From: UBA1568 sp964488025
GTDB lineage: Bacteria; Patescibacteriota; Minisyncoccia; Moranbacterales; UBA1568
Direction: 5' to 3'
DNA length: 55,516 bases
NCBI GenBank assembly: GCA_964488025.1
Contig: CAZATJ010000005.1
Span: 1-55,516 of the forward strand
Within the stretch, counting starts at the first letter, position 1, and each line of letters opens with the position of its first letter. Both the position numbers and the translations under genes were made by a program. The notes under the pieces are model-generated. The model worked only from the letters and a program-made list of their open reading frames with translations, had not been told where the DNA came from and made no database searches. This document shows positions 26,310-34,596 of the stretch, piece after piece.

Positions 26310-26534
26310 GCGAGAGAAATTTTAAACGGCTGGGAGAAATTGATCTCGTCCAGCCGTAATTTTGCCCCATTTACGTGGGGCGAGAGCATGGGAACATGCT
26401 CTGCTTTTTTTTGTTTTTGTTTTTGTTTTTAAGGAGCATTTTTTCGGGTTTCCCCGAGAGAAAGCCCTCGTAGGACACTCTCTCGGAAAAAGAAAACGGA
26501 CACCCGTGGGGCACCCGTCTTCTTACTTATATAC
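26310..26534 (-). ncRNA. Structured leader or small RNA upstream of murA (candidate)
   Basis: This stretch, read from the promoter at 26535-26563, contains successive hairpins: CCGAGAGA/TCTCTCGG (26454-26486), CGGG/CCCG (26445-26456, competing with the first), AGAGCATG/CATGCTCT around a four-base loop (26383-26402), GCCCCA/TGGGGC (26364-26381) and CGGCTGG/CCAGCCG (26327-26356). The last is followed on the minus strand by a short T-rich tail. An upstream ATGCTC can also pair with the GAGCAT arm, so alternative folds exist. It matches no RNA family I know (not SRP, tmRNA or RNase P). Confidence 0.4.
26383..26412 (+). terminator. Plus-strand terminator-like hairpin with T8 tail
   Basis: AGAGCATG (26383-26390) and CATGCTCT (26395-26402) close a GGAA loop, followed by GC and eight T, then three GTTTTT units. 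On the plus strand it looks like an efficient terminator, yet no plus-strand gene precedes it. It may block antisense transcription into the trxB region. Confidence 0.5.
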
Positions 26535-26563
26535 AGTATAGCACGTTTTTTTCCTTTTGTCCA
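26535..26563 (-). promoter_or_regulatory. Sigma70-type promoter downstream of trxB
   Basis: TGGACA (26558-26563) and TATACT (26535-26540) on the minus strand are exactly 17 bases apart. It lies 16 bases after the trxB stop and about 400 bases upstream of murA, so it drives either a long structured murA leader or a separate small RNA. Confidence 0.65.
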
Positions 26564-26578
26564 GTCGCTACACCGGAT

Positions 26579-27505
26579 TCATGCCTTCCCCTTACGGATG
26601 AAGTCATAGGCGGAAAGAGCGGCCACCACCCCATAGCCAGCCGAGATGTTGTTTTGCTTGAACGGCATATCGGTCGCATCGCCGGTGGCGAAGATGCCGG
26701 GCTTGGACGTCGCGGTTGTCCGGCCGTCGATCTTGATCTCGCCCCGTTCGTTCAATTCCAAAAGCTCCTTCACAAATTCCGTGTTCGGTACCATGCCAAT
26801 CTCGACAAACACGCCCTGAAGTTCGATGACCTGTTCTTCTCCGGTTTCAGCGTGCTTAAGACGGATACCCTCCACCTTATTTTCTCCCAGTACTTCCTGG
26901 GTCAACTGTTTATACATGACCGTCACCTTGGGTGAAGCCAACACTTTTTCTTGGGTCACCTGATCACCCTTCAACTCTCCCGAGCGAACGATGATAAGAA
27001 TCTCGCCGGCATAGGGGAGCAAATCTTCGGCCGCCTCCAACCCGGCGTTGCCCCCACCGACTACTACTACTTTTTTGTTACGGAAGAATGGCGCATCGCA
27101 GGTCGAGCAGTAGACCACACCCTTGCCATTAAACTTCTCTTCACCGGGCACGCCAAGGTGCCGGTGACGTCCACCGGAAGCGACGATAACCGTCTTGGTC
27201 TCATAGCGTCCCCCTTTTTCAGTTTCCACGACATACCCACCCTCGGCTCTTTCGGTAACCCCGGAAACCCGAGCGCCGGTCTCTATCTCAATTCCCTCCT
27301 GAGCACGCAGATGTTTTTCGAGCATCTGACCAAATTCAAACCCGGTGATACTTTCTGTGCCAATCCAGTTTTCAATACTGGCCGACACGGTCGACTGGCT
27401 ACTAAAGTTTTCTGTCAAAAAAAGCGTCTTCATTTGCTTGCGGGCCGCATACACTCCCGCCGCTATTCCCCCTGGTCCCCCGCCGATAATAATACAATCG
27501 TACAT
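26579..27505 (-). CDS. trxB: AhpF-like thioredoxin reductase family flavoprotein
   Basis: The 308-residue FAD protein has GGGPGGIAAGVYAARK at 8-23, the redox pair C133-S-T-C136 in VVYCSTCDAPFF and a second nucleotide-binding loop GGGNAGLEAAEDL. The usual HRRxxxR signature for NADPH is absent, replaced by VRSGELKGDQ. This part, together with GVFVEIGMVPNT and FATGDATDMPFKQ, resembles the C-terminal reductase of AhpF, which uses NADH. No AhpF-type N-terminal domain is present, so it needs an external thiol partner. It follows the dehydrogenase gene by 18 bases in the CsoR-controlled operon. Confidence 0.85.
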   Translation of the reverse strand: MYDCIIIGGGPGGIAAGVYAARKQMKTLFLTENFSSQSTVSASIENWIGTESITGFEFGQMLEKHLRAQEGIEIETGARVSGVTERAEGGYVVETEKGGRYETKTVIVASGGRHRHLGVPGEEKFNGKGVVYCSTCDAPFFRNKKVVVVGGGNAGLEAAEDLLPYAGEILIIVRSGELKGDQVTQEKVLASPKVTVMYKQLTQEVLGENKVEGIRLKHAETGEEQVIELQGVFVEIGMVPNTEFVKELLELNERGEIKIDGRTTATSKPGIFATGDATDMPFKQNNISAGYGVVAALSAYDFIRKGKA

Positions 27506-27523
27506 AGAATTTTTGTTAAAAGA

Positions 27524-28759
27524 TTATACTCGCCCACGATCCTTCATGGCTTGTGCTACCCGCTTGATGGCGAGCGCATAGGCACCCATACGTACCGTGG
27601 TATTGTACGCTTCCTTTTCCTGCCACACCGCGTCAAAGGCAGTATCCATCGTTTTCCGTAATTTTTCAAGGAGTTCTTCCTCTCCCCAAGCATAGTTCAT
27701 GGCATTCTGCACCTGCTCAAAGTAGCTTACCGTCACGCCCCCGGCATTAGCCAGAATATCAGGAATGACCACTACTCCTTTGGCCGTCAGTTTTGCCTCC
27801 GCTTCCGGCGTCACCGGCCCATTGGCCACTTCAATGATGAGCTTCGCTTTCACCTCGCTCACGTTATTTTCATGGATGGCATTTTCCAATGCTGCCGGTA
27901 CCAGAATATCAACAGCCAGTGCCAACACAGCCTCACTTGGCAGTACTTCTCCTCCAGAAAATCCCTTGAGGCTCCCCGTTTCGTTCTTATGCTTTTCGAG
28001 GGCTACAACATCCAAACCAGCAGGATTGTGTGCCGTCGCCTTCGAATCGGCAATCGCTACCACGATATAGCCGGCTTGCTGTAAAATCTTGGCCAAGAAA
28101 CTCCCTCCGTTGCCGAATCCCTGGATGGCGACCGTCGCGTGCTCAGATAAGTGCAATTTCTGCCTCGCTTTTTCAATCACACAAAACGCCCCCTGCGCCG
28201 TGGAATATTCGCGCACTTTCGATCCACCGATAGAAAGGGGTTTTCCGGTAATCACTCCCGGCTCTTTCTTTCCGATGACCTCTTCATACTCATCAAGCAT
28301 CCACCCCATAATCCGTGGGTCCGTCGAGACATCAGGTGCCGGTACATCTACCGTGGCGCCAATAAATGGAGCGATGGATCGAATATAGGCTCGCGAGAGT
28401 CTCTGAAGTTCCCCTTCGGAAAGTTTTTTGGAATCCACCATCACCCCTCCTTTGCCACCACCAAGAGGAATGTCCACCACCGCTGTTTTCCAAGTCATCC
28501 ACGCCGAAAGAGCTTTGACTTCATCGAGCGTCACCCCGGGATGGAAACGGATACCACCTTTGAACGGTCCTCTCGCATCATTGTATTGCGAACGATACCC
28601 GGTAAAGACTTCTACCTGCCCATCATCCATCTTGATAGGAAGCGCTACCTCGATGACTCGCTTCGGACTCATAAGCTGAATCATGATATTGTCATCAAAC
28701 TTTACGATCTTTTGGACGGCTCGTAACTGTTCCTTGGCACTTTCGAATGGATTGTTCAT
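27524..28759 (-). CDS. gdhA: Glu/Leu/Phe/Val-type dehydrogenase, probably glutamate dehydrogenase
   Basis: The 411-residue enzyme shows the substrate-binding segment GPFKGGIRFHP (Lys67), Lys91 in WMTWKTAVVDIPLGGGKGGV and the catalytic Lys103 in the same motif, then a Rossmann loop GFGNGGS near 210. It interconverts glutamate and 2-oxoglutarate with NAD(P)H. It is the second gene of the CsoR-led operon; the 38-base gap contains a hairpin with SD-like GGAG sequences. Why a dehydrogenase is placed under a thiol/metal sensor is not obvious. Substrate specificity (Glu versus Leu/Val) cannot be decided by eye. Confidence 0.88.
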   Translation of the reverse strand: MNNPFESAKEQLRAVQKIVKFDDNIMIQLMSPKRVIEVALPIKMDDGQVEVFTGYRSQYNDARGPFKGGIRFHPGVTLDEVKALSAWMTWKTAVVDIPLGGGKGGVMVDSKKLSEGELQRLSRAYIRSIAPFIGATVDVPAPDVSTDPRIMGWMLDEYEEVIGKKEPGVITGKPLSIGGSKVREYSTAQGAFCVIEKARQKLHLSEHATVAIQGFGNGGSFLAKILQQAGYIVVAIADSKATAHNPAGLDVVALEKHKNETGSLKGFSGGEVLPSEAVLALAVDILVPAALENAIHENNVSEVKAKLIIEVANGPVTPEAEAKLTAKGVVVIPDILANAGGVTVSYFEQVQNAMNYAWGEEELLEKLRKTMDTAFDAVWQEKEAYNTTVRMGAYALAIKRVAQAMKDRGRV

Positions 28760-28783
28760 AAGACAGGGGTTAGGATTCAGAGT

Positions 28784-28801
28784 GTAGGAGGAGTCTCCTA
28801 C
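28784..28801. promoter_or_regulatory. Hairpin at csoR stop codon
   Basis: GTAGGAG (28784-28790) pairs with CTCCTAC (28795-28801) around GAGT. On the minus-strand transcript it overlaps the csoR stop and buries GGAG-type sequences. It may tune the expression of gdhA relative to csoR. Confidence 0.4.
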
Positions 28802-29055
28802 TGCATCTTAAATAAACTTTTGAGATACGCTTCATCGATTTTTTTCTTGCCATCCCACTTGCAGGCGATGTCGTCTTTCAAAAGCTCTACCCCGAGCATG
28901 GCGACTGCTTCGCGAATGGCCGTAATCTGGGTAATCACCGCAAGACAGTCCTGCTTTTCCTCTACCATGCGCCGGACACCCTTCAGCTGTCCCTCGATAC
29001 GAGCAATCCGTGACAATACCGGGGATGCCTTGGTGGTTTTCTTGATAACTCCCAT
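28798..29055 (-). CDS. CsoR/RcnR/CstR-family transcriptional repressor
   Basis: The 85-residue all-helical protein has the family signature SRIARIEGQLKGVRRMVEE and Cys37 in DCLAVITQITAIREAV. Copper-type CsoR proteins then have His and Cys; here the positions read LLKDDIACKW, with Asp62 in place of His and Cys65 one residue earlier than usual. A Cu(I) site of the standard C-H-C type is therefore unlikely, and a two-Cys thiol or persulfide sensor (CstR-like) fits better. No copper or sulfur-transport gene is adjacent. It leads the operon with gdhA and trxB and is probably autoregulated through the operator at 29078-29100. Confidence 0.85.
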   Translation of the reverse strand: MGVIKKTTKASPVLSRIARIEGQLKGVRRMVEEKQDCLAVITQITAIREAVAMLGVELLKDDIACKWDGKKKIDEAYLKSLFKMQ

Positions 29056-29077
29056 AGGTGTATGTAATCTTTAAAAA

Positions 29078-29124
29078 AATATACCCTCTAGGGGTATATT
29101 ACCCTATCCCACGAATCAGGTCAA
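29078..29124 (-). promoter_or_regulatory. csoR promoter with overlapping CsoR-type operator
   Basis: The promoter is TTGACC (29119-29124), 17 bases, TAATAT (29096-29101) on the minus strand. A perfect 9-bp inverted repeat, AATATACCC-TCTAG-GGGTATATT (29078-29100), covers the -10 box and start site. Its ATACCC/GGGTAT form is the known type of CsoR-family operators. Bound repressor would block RNA polymerase, so the operon is predicted to be autoregulated. Confidence 0.75.
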
Positions 29125-29377
29125 GAGATGCTCATATATCATAAACGTATTTCTCTCCAAAAATTCTCTTGGGCGAATTTATAGCCGAAAGCAGGTCTTT
29201 TTGTGAAGCAGAAAGTTTCGGCTATAACTTCAACAAAAAATCTCGCTGGGATTTTTGTGGCACAAGAGAGTTGCTTGAAGGGAAATAACAGGTATTCACC
29301 CCAGGGCCCGCCCGCAACGATTCGCGTAGCGATTCGGGCAGGCAAGCCCTGGACCCAAAAACGAACTAGCGACTTCA
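29125..29377. other. Non-coding spacer with three hairpins
   Basis: Three structures can be drawn. TTATAGCCGAAA (29179-29190) pairs with its complement at 29216-29227. AAAAATCTC pairs with GGGATTTTT at 29236-29256 around GCT and gives a T-tail on the minus strand, so it is the likely murD terminator. A long imperfect stem, CCAGGGC (29301-29307) with GCCCTGG (29346-29352), is extended inside by a CCCG/CGGG block. Short frames here have no protein character. Confidence 0.5.
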
Positions 29378-30781
29378 CTACAAAGCTTCCACCGCCTGGC
29401 GAAACTGCTCCCCCCGATCAAATTCATTCTGGAACAACCCAAAACTGGCTGCCCCGGGAGAAAGAAGAACAATATCACCAGACTCAGCACTCCGGGACGC
29501 CAGCGCCACTGCCGCCTCCATAGTGTCCACCACTTCAAAAATCCCTTCTTTTCCTTCTGGAACGAGTTTTTTGATGGCCTGCAATAGCTTTTCCGTCCCT
29601 GCCCCCTTGAACAAAATCACTTCCTTGGGCCGTACCAGTATCTCTCGCGCAAGAAGGTTAAAGTCCAGACGCTTGTCGCTTCCCCCGGCAATAAGAATGA
29701 TTGGTTCAGTAAACGACCGTAGTGCCGCCACCGCCGCATCAGGAATCGTCGCCGCAGTATCATTGTAGTAAGACACGCCATTTTTCTCAGCAACTTTCTC
29801 CAACCGATGCGCTACGCCCGGAAAACTAACGATACCGGAACGAACCAACTGAAGGGAAATCCCTGAGGCTAAGGCGGCTAAGGCGGCCAAAAGAATATTG
29901 GAAATATTATGTTTTCCTGGAAGTGGCATATCCTGTATCGGAAGTAACACTTTTTTCTTGCCCTGCTCCGAGACGAAAAGCGTATCGTCGGCAAGCCAGG
30001 CACCGTCACCATTCATCGGTTGTTCCGTGGCGGCCCAAAAAATCGACCCGGGAGCATCCTGAACCATCTCCCGAACCAGAGGATTGTCAAAATAAGCAAT
30101 CACTGTATCGGTTCCTTTCTGAAAGCTGAAAATATTTTTCTTATCAGCCATATAGGCCTCCATCGTTTTGTAGTAATTCAGATGGTCAGGAAAAATATTG
30201 GTTAGCACGGCAATATGGGGACTTTTCTTCAGACGTTTGAGAGCCGAAAGACGCCATGATGAGAGTTCAAACACGACTATGCTCTCCTCGGTAATCCGAT
30301 CCAACACCGAGAGCACCCCCACCTGACCAATACCTACCCGGACTACTTTCTTTCCGGCACTTTCAAGAATATGGGCAATCAGTGTCGCCGTAGTTGTTTT
30401 CCCCTTACTCCCAGTCACTCCGATAATCGGTACTCGGCAAGAAGCAAAAAACAGACTCGAATCCATTTCGACGGGCACATGATGTTCTTCTGCTAATTTT
30501 ATGTACTCATTGGTCCAGGGAATTCCCGGGTTCTTAATGACCATATCCACCCGGATAAAATCCTCCGGGCGATGCTGACCCAAAACGTAAGTGATGTTCT
30601 TGTGGGCGGCGAGTTTTTTGATTGAAGGTTCCAGTTCCTCACGGGTTTTGATATCGGTTACGATAATCTCACGAGCACCCTGTTTGGCCAAATAGGCAAC
30701 CGTTCCCACTCCGCCCATATTCACCCCGAGACCGAAAACGGTCACGCGTTTGTCTTTAAATGAAAATTCTCTGGTAGCCAT
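29378..30781 (-). CDS. murD: UDP-N-acetylmuramoyl-L-alanine:D-glutamate ligase
   Basis: The 467-residue Mur ligase has an N-terminal nucleotide-sugar domain (KRVTVFGLGVNMGG), the ATP loop GVTGSKGKTTTATLIAHIL at about 121-139, the HLNYYKTMEAYMADKKNIF segment and the C-terminal domain with GVAHRLEKVAEKNGVSYYND and IILIAGGSDKRLDFNLL. It adds D-glutamate to UDP-MurNAc-L-Ala. The GLGVNMGGVG loop rather than GLGxTG is unusual but seen in divergent members. Other mur ligases are outside the window. Confidence 0.92.
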   Translation of the reverse strand: MATREFSFKDKRVTVFGLGVNMGGVGTVAYLAKQGAREIIVTDIKTREELEPSIKKLAAHKNITYVLGQHRPEDFIRVDMVIKNPGIPWTNEYIKLAEEHHVPVEMDSSLFFASCRVPIIGVTGSKGKTTTATLIAHILESAGKKVVRVGIGQVGVLSVLDRITEESIVVFELSSWRLSALKRLKKSPHIAVLTNIFPDHLNYYKTMEAYMADKKNIFSFQKGTDTVIAYFDNPLVREMVQDAPGSIFWAATEQPMNGDGAWLADDTLFVSEQGKKKVLLPIQDMPLPGKHNISNILLAALAALASGISLQLVRSGIVSFPGVAHRLEKVAEKNGVSYYNDTAATIPDAAVAALRSFTEPIILIAGGSDKRLDFNLLAREILVRPKEVILFKGAGTEKLLQAIKKLVPEGKEGIFEVVDTMEAAVALASRSAESGDIVLLSPGAASFGLFQNEFDRGEQFRQAVEAL

Positions 30782-30861
30782 AAGGGGAATAGTAATCAGG
30801 AAAAAGCCACCCTATCCTCTCATATCCTGTCAAAACTGTCACGCCCAAATTTCAGGACGTA

Positions 30862-32451
30862 CTACCAATGAAAAATTCCCCTCTTTTGACGCAAAACGAC
30901 GCCCTTCCTCTCAAACATCACCCCTTCTTCAAGGGTGACACTTCCGTTGACGAGGACATGGGAGATACCCACGGGATATTGATAGGGATCCTCCATGGTC
31001 GCCTTATCCTCAATCGTTTCCGGATCAAAAATCACGATGTCAGCGAAATAATCCTTCTCCAGCAATCCTCTTTTTTCGAGACGAAACTTGAGTGCCGGCT
31101 TACCGGTCATCTTGTGTACCGCCTCTTCCCATGAGAGTGCTTTTTCTCGACGCACGTACTGGGCGAATACCTTGGGAAAGGTGCCAAAATTTCTCGGATG
31201 CACCAAATCGCCGGTTTCTCTGTGCTTCAGATCGTAACCGGCACCGTTGCTCGAGATAATCGAAAAGGGATGTTGGATTGCCTTCAAAACATTTTTTTCC
31301 GAGAGTACCTCCATGGAGACAATCGCGCGGCCATCGCTCGCCAAAAGAAAATCAAGTGTCACTTCCTGAGGCGACTTCCCCTGCAATTTGGCAATTTCAG
31401 AAATTTTTCTCCGAGAAAGCATCTTGGAAAGCGTCGAAACAGCAATAAGAATCTTGGAATAGTCCGTGTCGTTATTATTCATGTCACGCAAAACCGTCAG
31501 ATACGTCTGACGATCCTTGAGCCGCTCAATCATCATCTTACGCCCGTTCTGCGTCACCCATTCCGGAAGCAGCGTATACAGAACCGAACCGGTGGAAGTG
31601 TACGGATACACATCGAAAGTGACGGGAATATCATTGAGCGCGGCCGTTTCAATAAGGTTGAAGACCTCATCCATCAGGTGCCAATTCTTTTCTCCGACAG
31701 CCTTCAGATGAGAAATATGGATCGGGGCTCCTGTTTCACGCGCTACCAGAAGCGCTTCTTCGACCGCCTTCACCAGGTTTTCTTCTTCATCACGCACATA
31801 GGTGGTATAGATGCCTCCTCCGGCAACCGCCGTTTTGGTCAGGGCGATCAACTCCCGAGTTCCCGCTCCGCGAGCGTGCGTGTACTTCAGCCCCGTAGAA
31901 AAACCGATTGCCCCTTCCTTCAAACCCGCTTTGAGAAAATTCTGCATCACGGTAATCTCGTCCGGCGTGATACTGCGCGTTTCATCCTGCATGACTCCCC
32001 GACGAAGCGTCCCGTGTCCGACCAGTGTCGCAAAATTGAGCGCCGGATGTCGTTTTTCTACCTCGCCCAAAAATTCACTCATCGAAAGCCAGTTGAAACT
32101 GATTTTCTCGACATCCGTCCACTTCTGAATGGAACGGATAACATCGGGATGTGTCAGTGGTGCGAGCGATGATCCGGAATTACCGCCGATAATGGTCGTC
32201 ACTCCCTGACGGAGCATACTCTCAAGCGAGGGATCGGCCAACAGTTGCCAATAGGTATCCGAATGATTATTGACATCAATGAAGCCGGGAACGATATATT
32301 TCCCGGTAGCGTCAATTTCTTTCTCTGCTCGAGCATACGAAAAATCACCAAGAGCGACAATCCTATCCTCGTTTATCGCGATATCGGAACGATACATCGG
32401 CCGGCCACTCCCGTCGATGATGGTACCGTTTTTGATGAGAATATCGTACAT
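30862..32451 (-). CDS. D-aminoacylase-like amidohydrolase with altered metal site
   Basis: The 529-residue amidohydrolase is colinear with N-acyl-D-amino-acid deacylases (NGTIIDGSG at the N-terminus, VGHGTLR near 144, YPYTSTGS near 282, a C-terminal ADIVIFDPETI barrel strand). The metal ligands differ: GFIDVNNHSD has Asn61 for the first His, GNSG has Ser92 for the bridging Cys, TTYVRDE has Tyr218 for His, and SSNG has Asn402 for Asp. Only His63 and His248 remain. The standard zinc centre cannot form, so the activity may be lost or changed. It lies 80 bases upstream of murD, which suggests a link to D-amino acids of the wall. Confidence 0.8.
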   Translation of the reverse strand: MYDILIKNGTIIDGSGRPMYRSDIAINEDRIVALGDFSYARAEKEIDATGKYIVPGFIDVNNHSDTYWQLLADPSLESMLRQGVTTIIGGNSGSSLAPLTHPDVIRSIQKWTDVEKISFNWLSMSEFLGEVEKRHPALNFATLVGHGTLRRGVMQDETRSITPDEITVMQNFLKAGLKEGAIGFSTGLKYTHARGAGTRELIALTKTAVAGGGIYTTYVRDEEENLVKAVEEALLVARETGAPIHISHLKAVGEKNWHLMDEVFNLIETAALNDIPVTFDVYPYTSTGSVLYTLLPEWVTQNGRKMMIERLKDRQTYLTVLRDMNNNDTDYSKILIAVSTLSKMLSRRKISEIAKLQGKSPQEVTLDFLLASDGRAIVSMEVLSEKNVLKAIQHPFSIISSNGAGYDLKHRETGDLVHPRNFGTFPKVFAQYVRREKALSWEEAVHKMTGKPALKFRLEKRGLLEKDYFADIVIFDPETIEDKATMEDPYQYPVGISHVLVNGSVTLEEGVMFERKGVVLRQKRGIFHW

Positions 32452-32474
32452 AGTCTCTTTATGATTTTCTCCAT

Positions 32475-33530
32475 TTACTCGTCAGACTGCGGGATGAGTT
32501 TCTCAACCTGTTTCATGAATTCCTTGTCTTTTTGAAGTATTTTCGGAACCAGAAGAGCAACGTCGACACTCTCTTTTAATTCCTTCACTTTTTGAAGCGC
32601 TCCACTCTTTGCTCGGGCAAACATATCATCATAGCCCTCCATCTGAGGGAGAGCAAAACGAATATTGCGATAGTCCGCGCGAATGGCAGCCATAACAACC
32701 TTGGCTGTTCTCGCTTCCGGAAGCATTTCTGAAAGAGCGCTCCCGGAATTGCGCTCATTCTTGAGGGAGGCGACTCTCAGGTTGAAGTCATCGTCTTTCT
32801 TGAGTGTATCCTTATCAGCATAATGCATCGCATACGCGGGGTCGATTTTCGCCACTTCAAACATGAACAGCTTGTCCTTTTTAGCAACGGACGGGACACC
32901 TTCCAAAATCCTTCCTACGGATGCCGGACTCCTCTTGATTTCTTCAAGGTAAGGATAAAATTCACTCTTCTCATCCAGAACAAGATTGACAACCTTTTCC
33001 CTTCCGAAATCACGATTCACGGCAACACCGGTAATCAACCCCTCTCCCCGAGATTCATCCTTGGAAACAGCCTTCGCCTCCTTTGTGGGAACTTCGGTCT
33101 CCACAATCTCTTCCGATACCGATGCTTGGGCTGGCACTTCCGCAACAATCGTTTTTTTCAAATCGGCAGTCTCCACGATTTCTGGAGGATCTTCCCCGCT
33201 TTCTGTATCGGAGCTCTTTTTCTCCAACGCTTCCATTTTTGCCTCCCATATCTTACGCTCCTCAATCAGATGAATCAGCTCGTCGTCCGGCTTATCGGAA
33301 GTAATCAGCTTATTCAAACGGATCAGTTCCTTCCTGATACTCTTCTCTTCTTCAGCGCGTGCTGATGCTTCCTGTTCTTGTTTGAGCTTGACATATTCTT
33401 CCTGCAACTCCTGGAGCTGCTTACGCTCAGCCAAAAGATGGAGTACCTCTTCATCGGAAAGAACCCCCAAGGTGATATCAGCTATCTCAGCCAAACGCTT
33501 TTCATAATTGATTGTTTTCGCCATAAACAT
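32475..33530 (-). CDS. Coiled-coil protein with helical repeats, unknown
   Basis: The 351 residues start MFMAKTINYEKRLAEIADIT, followed by a coiled coil (about 15-125, with LQELQEEYVKLKQEQEASAR), an acidic linker and a C-terminal helical part. The latter has repeated D-[KD]-x-F-M/N segments (KKDKLFMFEVAKIDPAYAMH, KDKEFMKQVEKLIP), vaguely like DUF4116 repeats. I do not recognise it with confidence. The frame is open upstream to 33590 but that part overlaps gapA, so the start is 33530 or 33524. No membrane segment is present. Confidence 0.6.
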   Translation of the reverse strand: MFMAKTINYEKRLAEIADITLGVLSDEEVLHLLAERKQLQELQEEYVKLKQEQEASARAEEEKSIRKELIRLNKLITSDKPDDELIHLIEERKIWEAKMEALEKKSSDTESGEDPPEIVETADLKKTIVAEVPAQASVSEEIVETEVPTKEAKAVSKDESRGEGLITGVAVNRDFGREKVVNLVLDEKSEFYPYLEEIKRSPASVGRILEGVPSVAKKDKLFMFEVAKIDPAYAMHYADKDTLKKDDDFNLRVASLKNERNSGSALSEMLPEARTAKVVMAAIRADYRNIRFALPQMEGYDDMFARAKSGALQKVKELKESVDVALLVPKILQKDKEFMKQVEKLIPQSDE

Positions 33531-33544
33531 CTGCAAAAAATTAT

Positions 33545-34543
33545 CTAGATCCGCGCGGCCATTTCGACAAGTCGATTGGAATACCCCCACTCATTATCAT
33601 ACCAGGCAACCACCTTGACGAGATCACCATCGATAACCTTGGTAAGAGAAAGATCGACGATACTCGAATAGGGATTACCAATGAAATCAGACGACACGAG
33701 CGCTTCTTCCGTCACCGCAAGCACGCCACTGAATCGCGCTTCTGTCGAAGCTTGTTTCAAAACAGCATTAATCTCTTGCTCAGTCGTCTTCTTTTTGAGA
33801 ACAAACGTAAAGTCCGTAAGCGATACCACTATGGTCGGTACTCGCATGGAATGCCCGTCAAAAAGCCCTTTCAGTTCCGGTATCACCTGGGTAACCGCGA
33901 TAGCCGCGCCCGTGGTCGTCGGCACGATATTCTGTGCCGCCGCCCGAGCTCGACGCAAATCCTTGTGCGGGCCGTCCTGGATATTCTGGTCGGCGGTATA
34001 GGAATGAATCGTCGTCATGAGCGCCTTGGCAATCCCGAATTTCTCATGAATGATTTTTGCCACCGGAGCCAAAGAATTTGTCGTGCAGGAGGCATTGGAA
34101 ATGATTGCCTCGCCATCGTAGGTATCTTCGTTCACCCCCATGAGAAACGTAGGCACAGAATCATCTTCACCTTTGGCCGGAGCTGACAGAATAACCTTTT
34201 TCGCTCCAGCTTCGATATGCTGTGAAGCTCCCGCTTTGTCCGTAAAACGACCGGTACATTCCAAAACAACATCAACGGCAAGCTCACCCCAGGGAAGCTT
34301 TTTTGGATCCGGTTCGGCATAGACCGGAAACACCTTGCCATCAACGATCAGTTTTCCATCCTTGGCCTCGATCTGTTTCCGGTAGTGACCGTAAGCCGTA
34401 TCATACCGGAGAAGATGTGCCAGAACCGATGCCTCCGTCAAGTCATTGATGGCGACCACCTCGACATCAGATTTTCCCAAAGCAATCTTAAACGCCGCCC
34501 GACCGATGCGACCAAAACCATTAATGGCTATTTTTTTCATCAT
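33545..34543 (-). CDS. gapA: Glyceraldehyde-3-phosphate dehydrogenase
   Basis: The 332-residue enzyme has the NAD loop INGFGRIGR, Asp in AINDLTEA (NAD preference), catalytic Cys153 in SNASCTTNSLAP, and the phosphate-binding TTIHSYTADQNIQDGPHKDL segment. It oxidises glyceraldehyde 3-phosphate in lower glycolysis. It follows fba by 53 bases in a tpi-fba-gap string; pgk is not present. Confidence 0.97.
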   Translation of the reverse strand: MMKKIAINGFGRIGRAAFKIALGKSDVEVVAINDLTEASVLAHLLRYDTAYGHYRKQIEAKDGKLIVDGKVFPVYAEPDPKKLPWGELAVDVVLECTGRFTDKAGASQHIEAGAKKVILSAPAKGEDDSVPTFLMGVNEDTYDGEAIISNASCTTNSLAPVAKIIHEKFGIAKALMTTIHSYTADQNIQDGPHKDLRRARAAAQNIVPTTTGAAIAVTQVIPELKGLFDGHSMRVPTIVVSLTDFTFVLKKKTTEQEINAVLKQASTEARFSGVLAVTEEALVSSDFIGNPYSSIVDLSLTKVIDGDLVKVVAWYDNEWGYSNRLVEMAARI

Positions 34544-34596
34544 ATATTTTTTTTATAATCTTGTTCGCCATTCGTTTACCATCACCGCTCTACGCT

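Noticed and set aside
26310..26534. SRP RNA, 6S RNA, tmRNA or RNase P RNA
   Set aside because: None of the conserved core motifs of these RNAs can be found on either strand.
29139..29523. Open frames of 79 and 106 codons on the two strands
   Set aside because: They cover hairpins, the csoR promoter side and the end of murD; their composition is not protein-like and they lack ribosome binding sites.
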